Positions 22,745 through 34,868 of a DNA stretch of 64,000 nucleotides are shown here, piece by piece; positions within the stretch are counted from its first letter, which is position 1; each line of letters starts with the position of its first letter. The stretch comes from Acanthochromis polyacanthus. Its lineage: Eukaryota; Chordata; Actinopteri; Pomacentridae. A program made the position numbers and the translations under genes. Location: assembly GCF_021347895.1 (NCBI RefSeq), contig NC_067113.1, positions 8,165,489-8,229,488 on the forward strand, written 5' to 3'. A model generated the notes under the pieces. That model worked only from the letters and a program-made list of their open reading frames with translations, ran no database searches and had not been told where the DNA came from.

Positions 22745-24845
22745 TCCTCTCAGTCTCCCCCTCCCTCTCCGTTTCTGTCTCACTTTTTCCCCTCTTCCTT
22801 GCCATGTTGTTCCCTCACACCACCACACGCAACTCGCCTTACGCTTTAAGTTCTGCTGTGATTAATTTTTGATGTCGAATCCAGCGTGCCCAAACGCGCT
22901 TTAGGGCTGCCTTTGGTTGTGAAACGACGAAAAAGTGTAAAGAAATGTTAGCACATCGAGGAAGATCAGCTGTTTGTTGGGGTCTGATGGGAAAACGATG
23001 ACTGGGTTATGTGTGTGAGTGTCAGAGGAGACTAACACTGAGGGAATTCATGCATGCTGCTCTGATCCAGAGGACTCTCCACACTCCTGTTTCATTATTG
23101 ATGCCCACAGCAGCTCTGAGAGAGAAACTGGGTGTTGATTTAATTCCCAAACTCTTTGATTATTTCCAGTTGGGCTCCATGCTGTGATGTAAATTATTAT
23201 TTCATTTAAAGGGAAAGAGAGAGGCCCCATTTGCTGATAATATCATGCATGTGCATAAGGACTAAAGGCTATGCAATGATACTTAAGTTGGAAAATGTCC
23301 CAGCAGCACTTCTTCCCCTTCCATACCTTCCCAAATTCCCGAGCCTCCAGTGCTCAGGGAAGGTTGGAGATTTAAGAAAACAGGCTTTATTTTTGATTAG
23401 GCACGAATTAAGCTGCTATCTCCAAGAAAGCTTTAGCACTTAATACTCAAGGGTCCTTCTCTCCTTCTTCTGAGCATCGGCACAATCAGTGTAATTGCTT
23501 AATCACTTTGATGAGGGAGGCTGGCCCAGAAAAATGCTACGGAATCTATCAGACAACAGCTAAAGCAGAGGCTGATGGAGTGAGAACGAAAGCAACCCCC
23601 TGCAGGACAGCGTGCATGGAGAAACATATGCAAACGTGGAAGAACACACACACACAAACCCAGAATGCATTGTGATTCAGTGAGTTTTGTGTTGCAGGAT
23701 GATTACAGTTGCATGTGTTGTACTTGCAGGTAGAGGCTAAATGCATGGTTGTGTTTCAGCTGTGTATGTTAATCCAGAAATGAACACACATGTCTGGTTG
23801 AGAAGCTCCCAGCAGGGACTCCGATAACACAGCTGGTGGTGTAAGCAGGTGGGAAGCCAGCGTGGGATGATACGTTTTTTTGCACTAAAGACATAAAGAC
23901 ATCATGTGTTTTTTCCCCCCTGGTTTTTAGAGCACCTCTATCTCATTGCCCTGATTAAGGCGTTCTTGAGAAAATCACTGAACCCTGCAACTTCCAGTAG
24001 CTCACAATGGTTGTACTGAGCAGTGTGAGCTACATACATCTACGTGCATGGCTGTAAAAACAGCAGGAACAAGAACGGTGCGACATCTGCAGAGGGAGGA
24101 GGTCGGGGTGGCTCGATGGGTCATCTTAATCAGGTGGCTATTGTTACCATGACGACACCGTTTACTTAACTTTAAACCCAAATAATGATTTTCCCAAAGC
24201 ATTTTGTTCACACCAAATGCCAAACGAAAAAGATAAAAATACCCACATCGGCGCGCTGCTGCTGAGTTTCCAGTGAATCTTTTATTCTACGTGGATATAA
24301 TGTGTCAGCTCCCAGCAGGCTCTCCACCCCACACAGCCTGGAGGGTTTGCAGGTGGGATGCCAGCAGGGGATGATGTCATGTTTTATTTTTCATTAGGGG
24401 CCTCAGCTGGATTTTTTTGAGAGCATTACTTTCTCCTTTACGAACCACCGACATGCTCTTACTCCATGTAACCATAAATAAAACTGCTCTGATGAAGCCA
24501 AACCTCAACATCAGAGCTGTTCCGTTTCTCCAGCAGTGACATTGACAGATGGTGTAATCCAGCTGATCGGGTGTCAAATCAGCCCTGGCTTCTATATATC
24601 ATCATTCTGAAGGGCAGTTACAAACAACCTGTTTTGTCATCTAATTTCTGAGGACTTAATAGCATCCACGGTGCTCCGCAAACTGTGAGTTGCAGCAGTT
24701 GTGTTGAAGTGAACTTGAATTCATTGAAATGGAAGAACAATGAAAGCATTTCATAAAAAGCTCCTTGGATAACGACGTGAAAAGAAAAGTCCAAAGTGTG
24801 TGAAAAGTAGCAAATACACAACGACAACCAGACATGATTTTTACT
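22745..24845. other. Intronic sequence, no repeat family recognised
   Basis: The donor-proximal part is C/T-rich to about 22830. No exon is seen. Two stretches, about 23800-23875 and 24305-24385, resemble each other (shared GCTCCCAGCAGG, GCAGGTGGGA and GGGATGAT), which suggests an old local duplication. Confidence 0.45.
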
Positions 24846-24852
24846 TTATGCT

Positions 24853-25222
24853 AGTGGTGGGACTGCACAGCACAACTGATGGTCCCAACCTCATTCAGAA
24901 GGGAAGAAATTCCACAGATGAACTTTGACAAGGCACACCTGTGAAGTGAGAACTATTTCAGGTGATTACCTCATGGAGCTCATTGACAGAAGGCCAGGGG
25001 TTTGCAAAGCTGTCATCAAATCAAAAGGTGGCAATTTTGAGGAATCTAAAATCTAAAACATGTTTTGACTTATTTCATACTTTTTTGTTTACTACATATT
25101 TCCAGATGTGTTCATTCATAGTTCCGATGCCTTCAGTGAGAATCTACAATGGAAATAGTCATAAAATAAAGAAAAAAACATTAAATGAGAAAGTGTGTCC
25201 AAACTTTTGACTGGTAGTGTAC
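24853..25222 (+). mobile_element. Tc1-type transposon remnant (3' part)
   Basis: The right end reads GTGTGTCCAAACTTTTGACT followed by GGTAGTGTAC, the inverted-repeat type of a common fish Tc1 family. Upstream, GGGTTTGCAAAGC, ATCAAATCAAAAGGTGGC and TGCCTTCAGTGAGAATCTAC correspond to the last transposase codons and 3' region. The left inverted repeat and most of the gene are missing. The motif AGTGGTGGGAC stands at its left edge (24853) and again just past its right edge (25230). Confidence 0.75.
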
Positions 25223-25230
25223 ATATATTA

Positions 25231-26203
25231 GTGGTGGGACCGGATTTAGAAAAATATTCTAATTAATGAGAGGCCTTGTAAATAATTAATTGCATTTTTG
25301 TCAAATAGCAATATTTGACACAATAAGCAAAGTTTTTCAACTGAAAAACATTTTCGTTGATGACTGAATTGATTAATAGACATATACGTGAATTTAAACA
25401 ACAAAAACGTTTACGTTTCATTTGTATTTATCGTCTTTTTTTTTTTATCCGTCTACTGCATTCACATATTACTGCAAACTCAAAGTGCAATTACAGCGAT
25501 TATATGCAACATTTTAGGACTTTTTGTAAACTCAAGCACTTTCAATGTCTTGTCTCACTTTATTTTACTGGTCAGACCTTTTATCTTATACTTTAAAGTT
25601 TTAATTTCTTAACAACGGTGTTTTCTCAGGCGGGTCTTCCACACTTGGGGGCTGCATACGCTCTGTTGCTGGGGGACAGGCTTTCTCTGTTTTCTGTTTT
25701 TTTTCTTGTAATCTTTTTAACAGTTGTAAAGCACTTTGTGATGCATTTTAGTTGTATAGAAGTACTACATAAATAAACTTTGATGAATTGATTGATTGAT
25801 CGAAAAGTGGTCTATTATGGGATGGCTACACCGTTTGTCGGTATCAGGACGTCATAGCTAGCGTTAGCTCTGGTGCTAATAGCAACATATTTTACACTGA
25901 GGTGATATCGTTAGCTTTAAGTGCTGCAGTGATCAGAAAACTCTTTGTTGCACAATTTGCACACAACCAGGCTGCCATCAGGAAGATTTTTAAAAGAAAA
26001 TTTTCTGCCCAACAAGCTCAATGTGGTCTTGTCTTCCACAGACTTTGGGTGAATTAGCGGCACCTATTGGGCTGGAATGTGCATCATTGTTACCGTTGTG
26101 TCAAAAAATTAGGAAACTGAGAAAGTTGAAATTCAATGCATTATGTTTTTAATGCATTGTCTTTTCTGTAATTAAGTGAAATCAACGTGTTAAAGTCCCA
26201 GCC
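25231..26203. mobile_element. hAT-like repeat, copy 1 of 2
   Basis: It shares GGTGGGAC near the left end, ATTAATTGCATTTTTGTCAA, GGCTACACCGTTTG, CACCTATTGGGCTGGAATGT and a right end TTAAAGTCCCAGCC with the copy at 52223-53191. A LINE tail is inserted or juxtaposed at about 25618-25800. No coding capacity is seen. The hAT assignment comes from the second copy, which has a possible 8-bp TSD. Confidence 0.65.
25618..25800 (+). mobile_element. LINE 3' tail ending in (TTGA)n
   Basis: AAAGCACTTTGTGATGCATT followed by ACATAAATAAACTTTGATGA and then GATTGATTGAT is the untranslated 3' end and short tandem tail of a CR1/L2-type retroposon. It is severely 5'-truncated. Confidence 0.6.
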
Positions 26204-27765
26204 TTATTTTATACATTAATGAACTCTTACAGACGAAGGAGTGCAGCTCTAATTGGAAATGAGTTGACTGCAGTTGATTGTTTATTACATCCATGAGCCT
26301 TCCTCTTTTTGTTTTTTTATTTCCCCCTGCATCCTTCATCCCTGTATGAACCAGAAATTGATCTTGCATTTAATCATTTAGGGAGGAGAAGCAAGGAGAC
26401 AGTTCCTAAAGGAAGCTTCAAAGAGGAGCTATAGCAGCGTCCGTTCATTTCATTTCTGTTATGGAAGCAGACTGCACTGAGAGCACAGCATCAATAGTAC
26501 AAAAACCAAACAAATAATTCAGTGAAGAAAGCATAGTTCTTCTACACTCTGATTCATTTTGTCTCCTGCCGCATGAATTAAGGAAACACACAATGAATCT
26601 AAGCACAATGCCTGTGCATGGCAGGCTCTGTGCTTATCAGAGGAGATCTGTCAGCGAGTGTGTTTATGTGGACTTAAGTATCCCTGTTATGATGGGCTTT
26701 CTGAACCGTCGAGTTTTCGTGTTTGTGCACAGCAACAAATGCTGATTTCAGAGTCTCAGATAAGCCCTTTTTCTTTAGGTTTTCAGATATAAATCAGCAG
26801 GATTACTGCGAAAGAAACCTGGATCCTGTGGCATGTATGCGTCTTATCCACATTTCTGAATGCTACTGACTAGCTGTGCAGATTTCATTGGCAGATTAAC
26901 CTCTTGGGGTAAATAAATTTAGCTTCAGTCCCCATGGACACCCAATATAGAGTTTTATTATTATTTCAGCAGACTCTCACAAACCACCCAATCCTCCAGC
27001 AGTGATGTGATCAGGTTAACTAAGGGACTGGCAGAAAAATAAATGACAAAAACAGATCAGTGGAGGAATTCCATTTAAAGCAAAATGCCAAAGACTGGCT
27101 GACACTTCTCAAATGTGAATATTTGCTTGTTTCATAGTTTTTACTTATTACAAACTCACACTCTTTTCTGGCATTTTATACATCAGAGATTGCCAGATGT
27201 ATCGATGATGAACATAATTGCTATAATTGTTTGTTCTTATTGTTCTCCTCTGATGGGATAATAGCAGATAATAGCTGTTGGGTTTTTGAGGGTTAAATAC
27301 TAGAAACAAATCATTTAAAACATATGAATGTAAACGGTGAAGGTCTTAAATGAGATTTAAGCGCCTCCGCGAAAATTGTTTCAAAAAATTACTAATAATC
27401 AAGTCTGCAAGATCGTAGTAGAGAGGTTACAGAATGTTGGTATCCTGACACATACAAATTAATTTAATGCGACAAATTACAACATGGTCGGATTGACAAT
27501 TTCACAGTTTCCAGTTCCTGCTTATGAACATCACTGGCGCTTAATAAAATGTCAAGCAGCAGTCAGTAACAAGGATGTAAGTATTTCTAATATAGGCAGC
27601 GATACTTAGGTGTAGATTTCTGTGAAGGCACATAGGATATGTCTCCCTCATTATTTAGAACATGTTCACTTATCTCCACCTCTCAATTAAAGAGAAAAAG
27701 AAGCAGAGATCTTGTATTTCATTTTTGATATTCTTTTATGATTTCTGAAAGTGTATTTTGAACAT
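26204..27765. other. Intronic sequence, nothing recognised
   Basis: No exon, RNA gene or repeat family is recognised in this interval. Confidence 0.45.
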
Positions 27766-27842
27766 TTCATCCATCCATCCATCCATTCTCTATACACCGC
27801 TTTATCCTCACTAGGGTCGCAGGGGGTGCTGGAGCCTATTGA
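27766..27842 (+). repeat. (CATC)n followed by retroposon-type end sequence
   Basis: CATCCATCCATCCATCCATT leads into CTATACACCGCTTTATCC and AGGGTCGCAGGGGGTGCTGG, a widely dispersed fish repeat end. Confidence 0.65.
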
Positions 27843-28289
27843 ACATTTTCCTAACTGGAATTCTGGTTGGTTTTATTCCTTTGGGAATCAAGAGAAAGAA
27901 AGACCTGACTGGTTGTACAGGCAGCCAGCAGGAGGTCAGTATTCACTCCTGTCCTGCATTTCTGCCCTCCAATCGGTTCCCTTGTCACGGCCAGTATCCT
28001 CCTCTACCTCATATTCTTCCTCCTCACAGTTCTCTTCCTCATTATTGTTCATGCCATTTCTGTGATCTCCCTCCTTTCTTGGTCCTTCCTGGAGTTGTAC
28101 TTCTCTCTGTTCTGTGTTCTCTTCCTTATACAGCTCCTCTCCCTCCTCTTCTGCCTCCAGATTGTTTCTTGTTGATCTGGGTTTCCAGCCATCACCAGTA
28201 CGCATAAATAAATATAGAAAACAAATCATTAAAGAAATAAATAATTAAAAACACTGACCTGTGCACACCCAGTGATGGTCACACCCCCG
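27843..28289. other. C/T-rich intronic sequence
   Basis: No gene. The stretch 27950-28190 is strongly pyrimidine-rich on the plus strand, which yields a Glu/Lys-rich but meaningless open frame on the other strand. Confidence 0.45.
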
Positions 28290-28640
28290 CTGTGAAAACA
28301 TTATCCTTATATTTTGTTGTCTGGACATTGCTTGATCTCCTCACACAGACTGTTCCAGAGTCTTACTCCATAGAATGAAATGCAGAATCTTTTTCTGTTT
28401 GTACAGATTTTGTTGATTTTGAAGTTGTATTTTCCTCTTAATCGATATCCCCCTTCTTGGTCCCGAAACAGTTTCTGTATATTTTGTGGCAAAAAAAAAG
28501 TTATTTTTTAGCTTTGTGTGTGATTGCACTACATCTGTAAATTTGAATAATTTGGACTGGTATGAAGAGTAAGTGTGATCCTGTAAGCTGGTGTTGTGAA
28601 TAACCCATATTGCCCTTTTTTGAAGAATAATTAATGAGTA
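28290..28640 (-). pseudogene. LINE ORF C-terminal fragment (L2/Rex-like)
   Basis: The minus strand reads QKLFRDQEGGYRLRGKYNF, KRFCISFYGVRLWNSLCEEI and KQCPDN. This is the C-terminal end found in fish L2/Rex-type LINE ORFs, where W-N-S-L is conserved. It is a short 5'-truncated copy with no catalytic domain. Confidence 0.7.
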
Positions 28641-28784
28641 GATTGAAGAAATTATTACCTCAGATCGCTACACAGTAACTGAAATATGGTAAGACAATGG
28701 AACAGTATGGCCAACGTAGTGATTTAAGGTCAAGAACATGTTTTGCTGTGTTTATAACTGAAATACTTCTTGAAAGGTTAACTT

Positions 28785-29567
28785 TGTTTACACTACCATT
28801 CTAAAGTTTGGGGTCACCCAGACAATTTCATGTTTTCCATGAAAACTCACACTTCATGTGTTAACATAATTGCACAAGAGTTTTCTAATTATCAGTTTTC
28901 TTTAAAAATCAGCCATTTCCAGCTAGAATAGTCATTTACCACAATAACAATACCTAGACTGTATTTCTGATTCATTTAATGTTATCTTCACTGAAAAAAA
29001 AATGCTTTTCTTTCAAAAATAAGAACATTTCTAAGTGGCCCCAAACCAAGAGAACAAAACAAGTTGAGTTAGTTTTTTCTTTTGTTTGTTATATTTTGTT
29101 TTGTTGAGATTGTTTTTTCAGGGAGGATTTTATTGTGAGCCAAAAACAATATAAAGAAACAAAACAAACAAACAAAAAAACCCTACAAAAAACCCACTTG
29201 TATAAAGACACTTATTTCCAGTGCCTGCAGATTATATTTTTAAATAAATGTGGCTATCATTGGGCAATGTTCTTGTTTGTCTTATAAAGCAGCAGTGAGA
29301 GGAGTGTTCTGCTGTCAGACTGATTAATGCTGTCACCTCACACATCAAGATACAGTTCAGGTGAATCACTGCCAACATAATTAGATGTCGGAGTCAGTGT
29401 GAATGCTTGTCTGTCTGTATGAGTTAACCTGTGAAGGAATCATGACTCATACTGGGAGTTCACTGCCTTTTGCCCCCATGTCAGGACTCACATAATTAGA
29501 TCTTTTCATTTATTCAACATAAAATTGTCTGAGTGACCCCAAACTTTTGAATGGTAACGTATTTATT
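28785..29567. mobile_element. Tc1-type MITE family, copy A
   Basis: The ends are inverted repeats: CTAAAGTTTGGGGTCACCCA with GACAATTT on the left, and its complement GAGTGACCCCAAACTTTTGA on the right (29533-29556). The left 260 bp (TTCCATGAAAACTCACACTT, CAGCTAGAATAGTCATTTAC, AACATTTCTAAGTGGC) recur in three other copies in this intron. The middle, about 29046-29490, is not shared and may be a later insertion or a fused element. No transposase is present. Confidence 0.7.
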
Positions 29568-29948
29568 TATTTATTTTTAACCTTTTTTTTTTTTACTGAA
29601 CCTTGACCCAAATCTCACAGCTCAGTTGTCACGGTGACGGCTCTGGCGTCGTCACATGACCCTTGATGAGTAAGCACACCCTGTTAGTATGAACACTTTG
29701 TGGAAGGTTTGGTGTCCGTGCTGCTCCTATTCAGTTCTCAGAAAGAATGAAAGTGGACTGTCACGAGTAACAGTAGTTTGCACACCACAGGTGGACTCAC
29801 TGTCAAAGCCTCACACTGCAAAACCGAAGCGTCCGACTCGATTGCCCCACTGAATGTTTGCAGAGTCGTAGTTATTGTCATAGGCGATTATTACATTATG
29901 TTTTTCTACAAGGCACAGCTCTGTTTACTTGCTGTTGAGCTCTAAACA
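29568..29948. other. Intronic sequence, nothing recognised
   Basis: It starts with an AT-rich and T-rich stretch (29568-29595). No exon or repeat is recognised after it. Confidence 0.45.

Positions 29949-30016
<68 letters not shown>
29949..30016. repeat. (CA)33 microsatellite
   Basis: An uninterrupted CA dinucleotide run. Confidence 0.95.
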
Positions 30017-30021
<5 letters not shown>

Positions 30022-32035
30022 GCTCCAACGTGTATTGTCCCACTCTTTCAGCATTTTTTTTCATACCCCTGACTTGCAAATGTTTGACATTTTTCTGTGT
30101 AATGTACGTGCTACACTTGTTTTTCCTGCCTCCAGTAAGATGCCAGCTATTAGCATGAAATAAATACCCGCCATGGCACCCGGAATAATTTGACAATCAG
30201 GCAAGTGCGCCTGTGGGAATCAAGGCATTAAACTCTGCACTGTGCGTCTATACTTACCGGCCTTATGGGCCCTATGGGGGACATCATTAATGAGGAATGC
30301 TTCTATGAGTTACAGTTTAAGAGAGGGGAAAACAATGCTCGACAGGTGTGATAAAGAGCTGACCTCTACTTTATTAACCTCTGTTATGTTCACCAAGCGG
30401 TGCCATAAATAGGTTGCAGAAGAATCATTAAATGATCTCAGCGTTGGAAGCTGGAGGAAGTAGAGACTCCTGCTTCATTAACCTGCACATACCTTCCCCT
30501 GAACTCGCTGAGATGTTTCTCAGCGCACCATTAGCAAAGAGTGTCTTCATAAACACGCTTAACGGCGTCTGGCTGCAACCCTGGAGTGAAAGACTGCTGC
30601 CGTCATGCCTGAGAGTAGCATCTGTGTACGCTGGGGCTTTCCTCGCCATGTTTGCCCCTCAGCTCTGCCCCGAATGCAAACACACACTCTCATGCTTTCC
30701 CATTGAGCATCCCCCAATCTGCCATTTCCTTTGAGAGGCTTAAGACTGAATCCTACTGTGCGGATGTTTTAGCTGTTAGGCAAATACAGCGGTTTCTTCT
30801 GAATCATAAAGAAAGTCAACATCAAATTTAGAAAGTTAGATTACACGCTTGGTACTCTGTTTACTGTGTGTTGCTCGTGGCCCTTTTGGATGAGGTTTCT
30901 CCTTGAAAGATGACTAAACTTTTAATTTTCCACATCCCAAACGGTTTTCCCTTGTCTCCTGACAAAGTAGCCAACATAGTAGCGCCAAGAGAAGTTCTAC
31001 TGAGGATGAGAGAGAGAGAGAGGTATGCCTAAGACAAGTTGACTTGCTTTTTTCTCCCTTTAATGTTCATCCTGCATAATTAGAAACAAGAGTACACTGA
31101 CACACTCACACACAATCATCATTATTCATCATCTCTTTTTGATTTATTATCACTATTTGAATTGTTTTGTTGTGTTGCCATTAACTGTACAGCAAAACAT
31201 GACTGATTTGTTGATGTAGTAATAATTATGTGTGTTTATTCCACTGAAAAACATGTGGAGATGGATTTGAAGGTCCTGTTTGGACACACTCAGTCATAAT
31301 TACAGCTGAGATTATTAATCAGTTTATTTATCATTCTCAATTATTAACTTTCAAATGTGACTTTAATCCAAAAATAATCAAGGAAATTAACTGATAATTT
31401 GCTACCTCCTGCACTTTGTATTTTGTTTGGAAACCAGTGTGGTGCTTCAGTGATTAGCACTGACTCTTCACACATCAACATGCAGGTGAACTGGCTCTGA
31501 TGTGGATGGGAGTGTGAGGGGTTGTCAGGTTGTACAGGGCTGTTAAAAGGTATTTCTGCTATTTTTGTGTGTGACTCACACTTAAATGTGTCAGATCATC
31601 AAAAATTAACATAAAACAAAGGCAAGCTAAGTAAGCACAAGTTTGAAATTATAATAGTATATAATCAAGCAAAAAGATGATCTAATACTAAGCGCCTATG
31701 GGGAAAGAATTCCCAGCCTTAGTTACTAAACCCAAAGAAAACAACCAAAAACATTTGTGCTTTGAAAGAATCATTTTCTTCTTGAAAGGAAAGCTTTCAG
31801 TTTGAAGGAGCCTCAAAGTCCACATAAGGGCGTAAGTGGGGACTATAGATGTGTAACTCAGCAGCAAGACTTTCAGCAGACCAGGGCCCATTGGGGATCA
31901 CTGTCTTTAGACTTAAGTCTCATTTTCACTTGCTGTTTACTTTCAGTATTCGCAGTTTTCCTAGGTTTAGCCACTTGCTAAAACTTTTTTTTTTAAAAAA
32001 AAAAGAACAAGCCTAATTACCCTGCCATTCAAAAG
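30017..32035. other. Intronic sequence, nothing recognised
   Basis: No exon or known repeat family is recognised. There is a short AG run at 31008-31021 and a T/A homopolymer stretch at 31985-32005. Parts such as 30150-30750 look like ordinary single-copy DNA and could hold conserved non-coding elements. Confidence 0.45.
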
Positions 32036-32260
32036 TTTCAGTTCAATTCAATTTTATTTATACAACGCCAATTACAATTCAGACTGTCTCACGACACTTA
32101 ACAGAACCCATATGCCTGAACCCCCAGAGCAACCCTAAGGTGACAGTGGCAAGAAAAAATTCCCTTCTAATGGGATGAAACCTTGAGCAGAACCTAGCTC
32201 GTGTGGGCGGACCCATCTGCTGCTAGCCGGCGGGTTGAGAGGGACAGAAGAAGTAGAGGG
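32036..32260 (+). repeat. Dispersed repeat, second copy of the 19630 type
   Basis: AATTCAATTTTATTTATACA, CGCCAATTACAATTC, CCCATATGCCTGAAC and GTGACAGTGGCAAG match the repeat at 19630-19775. This copy extends further, with CTTGAGCAGAACCTAGCTCG and ACCCATCTGCTGCTAGCC. It is a common fish interspersed sequence, family unnamed here. A 206-codon frame on the other strand here is not a gene. Confidence 0.65.
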
Positions 32261-32749
32261 GGTGGTGGACAAAGAAACATATGACACACATTGAGATACA
32301 TGCATGATACGAGTAACATACATGATACATACAAAGTACAAGATATTGAAACTGATTCATAAGTTTACTGTTCTGGTGTAAGACTCTGGCATTAGATATA
32401 CTACATATACAGCTATGTGTAGATGAGCATATCAAGTATAGTGAGGGCGATGCAGAGTAGACTGGTGGAAACAGGCAGCTGGAAGCAGTGGACTGGAGGA
32501 AGGTCAGCAGCAGCATCCCACAGAGGACATAGTGGAGACTAAGCCAGTTGGTGGGACAGCAACCACAGATCAGAAGCATCCAGTTCTGGAACCAGGGACA
32601 CTCAGAGAAAGGACACAGGGAGAAACAGAGTGAAAGCAATGCAATAATGGTACAGATAGTACAAACATAGGTAATGAGAGAAGGGCTCAGTACATCGAGA
32701 GATGTCCTCCAGCAGCCTAGGCCTATAGCAGCATAACTAAGAGATGTTA

Positions 32750-32779
32750 GAATAGAATAGAATAGAATAGAATAGAATG
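32750..32779. repeat. (GAATA)n tandem repeat and retroposon-type end
   Basis: The five-base unit AATAG/GAATA is repeated about six times and followed by TTTTATTGATTCCCAAAGGG, an end sequence frequent in fish retroposons. Confidence 0.75.
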
Positions 32780-32804
32780 ATTTTATTGATTCCCAAAGGG
32801 ACAT

Positions 32805-33168
32805 TTGTGTTTGGGATGACCCAGACAATTTAATTTTTCCCATGAAAACTCACACTTTTATTCAAGAGCTAACATAACTGCACAAGGGTTTTCTGATCAT
32901 CAATGAGCCTTTCAACACCATTAGCTAACACAATGTAGCATTAGAACACAGGAGTGATGGTTGCTGGAATGTTTCTCTGTACCCCTATGGAGATATTCTA
33001 TTAAAAATCCGCTGTTTACAGCTAGAATAGTCATTTACTGCATTAACAATGTCTACACTGTATTTCTGATTAATTTAGTGTTATTGTCATTGACAAAAAC
33101 TGTTCTTCTTTCAAAAATAAGGACATTTCTAAGAGGCTCCAAACTTGTAAACAGTAGTGAAGGTTCAG
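32805..33168. mobile_element. Tc1-type MITE family, copy B
   Basis: GACCCAGACAATTTAATTTT, CATTAGCTAACACAATGTAG, GGAGTGATGGTTGCTGG, CCCCTATGGAGATATTC and ACAGCTAGAATAGTCATTTA are shared with copies A, C and D. It gives the uninterrupted ('empty') version of two sites that carry insertions in copy C. The left inverted repeat is partly overwritten by the preceding retroposon end. The right end is CTCCAAACTTGTAAACAGTA. Confidence 0.8.
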
Positions 33169-33584
33169 GAACCAAAACAACTTTGCTATATTTGGGTAAA
33201 TATCATACCTTGGGTTAATATATGATTTTTTTCACAACATGTCCGAAGCATCTCCTCATTTTCTGAGTCCCTCTCCAACTATGACTAGTTATAAGAAGAG
33301 ACAGTAAAGCAATAAAATAAATAGCAAAGATATGTTGATCATAAATGTATTTGGGACACATCACAAACAGATGTTCTCTGGGAGAAAGTATGTTTCTCTC
33401 AAAACACAACTGAGAATGCAGCTTAGCTGTGTTGAAAAATATTCTTTTTAGGAAACAATGCTGCCAGAAAACTACCAAACTGCATTTATAACTGGTGGTA
33501 TCTGGACACATCCAGTCCTGTTCAATCAAATTGTCTCTTAAATAGACCCTTTTCAGGAGCATGAAGTTGGCTTAAAGTTCTCAT
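33169..33584. other. Intronic sequence, nothing recognised
   Basis: No gene. The minus-strand open frame here (115 codons) has no motif I recognise. Confidence 0.4.
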
Positions 33585-34490
33585 TAGCAGCAGACTACGC
33601 TAAATCAAAAGAAAAGAAGGTGATCAGTCTGCAAAGGGGTACAAAACTGTTTCGAAGGATCTGGCACTCAAGAAATCAACAGTGAAAAAGGTCATCTACA
33701 AATGAAGAAAGTTTGGAACAAAAGAAAACCTAAGTTCAGAACACAGCAGCAACTCAACCAGGAAGTCATGAAGGATGTAAGACAGCACACAAGGAAAAGC
33801 ATTTCTCTCTCTACTTTAAAAGTCAGTGTTCACGACTCTACTGTCTGAAGGACACACAAAGGGAAAGAGATAGATGAAGTGAAACATAAACCAGAAGAAC
33901 ATTAAGGCTCACACATCTATGACATCCACAGCTTTTGGGAGGATGTTGTCTAGATGGATGAGTCAGTAGAAAGGGGTCCTGTTCCATCTATCCCATCCAA
34001 CCAAACATAGAATTTCCCAAATACAACATCTGAGGCCAAGCATGGAGGTGGCAGTGTAATGTTGTGGGAATGCTTTGCTGCTTTAGGGCAACTCGCCATA
34101 ATAGAGGGAAACAAGAATTCTGCTCTCAGTCAGAAAATCCTGAAGGAGAATGTCAGGTCATCACTCTGAGTTGGAGCTTAAGTGCAACCATGTTATGCAG
34201 CAAGACAATGATCCAAAGGTTAGGAGTAAGTCCAGCTCTGAAAGTCTCAAAAGCAATAAAATGAAAGTTTTAAAAGTGGCCTTGTCAAAGTCGAGACCTG
34301 AACCCCATTGACATGCTGGGGTGGGACCTGAAAAGAGCAATTCATGCTCCTAGATCCTCCAATGTATCTGTACTACAGCAGTTCAGCAGAGAGGAGTGGG
34401 CCTGAATTCCACCACAGCGATGAAAAACATTGATGTCCATTTACTGGAGTGTGGTTGCAGTTATTGCTGCTGGAGGGTCCTTTTTTTTTT
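33585..34490 (+). pseudogene. Tc1 transposase pseudogene, heavily decayed
   Basis: Fragments in different frames follow the order of a Tc1 transposase: KRYKTVSKDLALKKSTVKKV-like helix-turn-helix codons near 33640-33700, a glycine-rich box (AKHGGGSVMLW-type) at about 34035-34070, QQDNDPK at about 34198-34218, SRDLNPIDMLG at about 34288-34320, and FSREEWA at about 34385-34405. The glutamate of the DDE triad is replaced by Asp in this reading. Several stops and shifts make it inactive. It lies between two copies of a Tc1-type MITE. Confidence 0.8.
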
Positions 34491-34617
34491 AACAGTGGTG
34501 ACTTACACTCCTGTTCAAAAGTTTGGGGTCACTTAGAAATGTCCTTATTTTTCAAAGAATAGCATTTTTCAATGAAAATAACATTAAATGAATACTAAAT
34601 CCAGTGTAGACATTGTT

Positions 34618-34816
34618 TTGTTTTTTTTTTTAAATTTCTTTTTGCCTTTTTATTGTGACAGTAGTAGTGAAGAGAGACAGGAAACAGGGAGAAGAGCAGT
34701 GGGGAAGACATGCAGCAAGGGGCCGCAGGCAGGAATCAAACCCGGGGCGCTGCATCAGAGACCAGCCCCTGTGCATGGGTCGCCCGCTTAACCTGATGAG
34801 CTATACGGGCACCCCT
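34618..34816 (-). mobile_element. tRNA-derived SINE with 13-bp TSD
   Basis: Read on the minus strand it starts GGGGTGCCCGTATAGCTCAT, with an A-box-like TAGCTCATCAGGTTAAGCGG and a B-box-like GGGTTTGATTCC, the two internal RNA polymerase III promoter parts of a tRNA. It ends in an A-rich tail (plus strand: TTTTTTTTTTT near 34620-34632). TGTAGACATTGTT is duplicated at 34605-34617 and 34817-34829, the expected retroposition TSD. Its body carries no coding sequence. Confidence 0.88.
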
Positions 34817-34868
34817 TGTAGACATTGTTAATGTGGTAAATGACTATTCTAGCTGGAAACGGCTGATT

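Noticed and set aside
22739..22872. Reading of the alk frame past 22738 to the stop at 22870
   Set aside because: The sequence after GTGAGT is pyrimidine-rich intron-like DNA and the homology to ALK stops exactly at the donor.
27936..28229. Glu-rich minus-strand frame
   Set aside because: It is the complement of a C/T-rich low-complexity stretch.
32223..32843. 206-codon minus-strand frame as a membrane protein gene
   Set aside because: It lies in a dispersed repeat and a GAATA tandem repeat. Its Cys/Ser/Leu richness is a composition effect.
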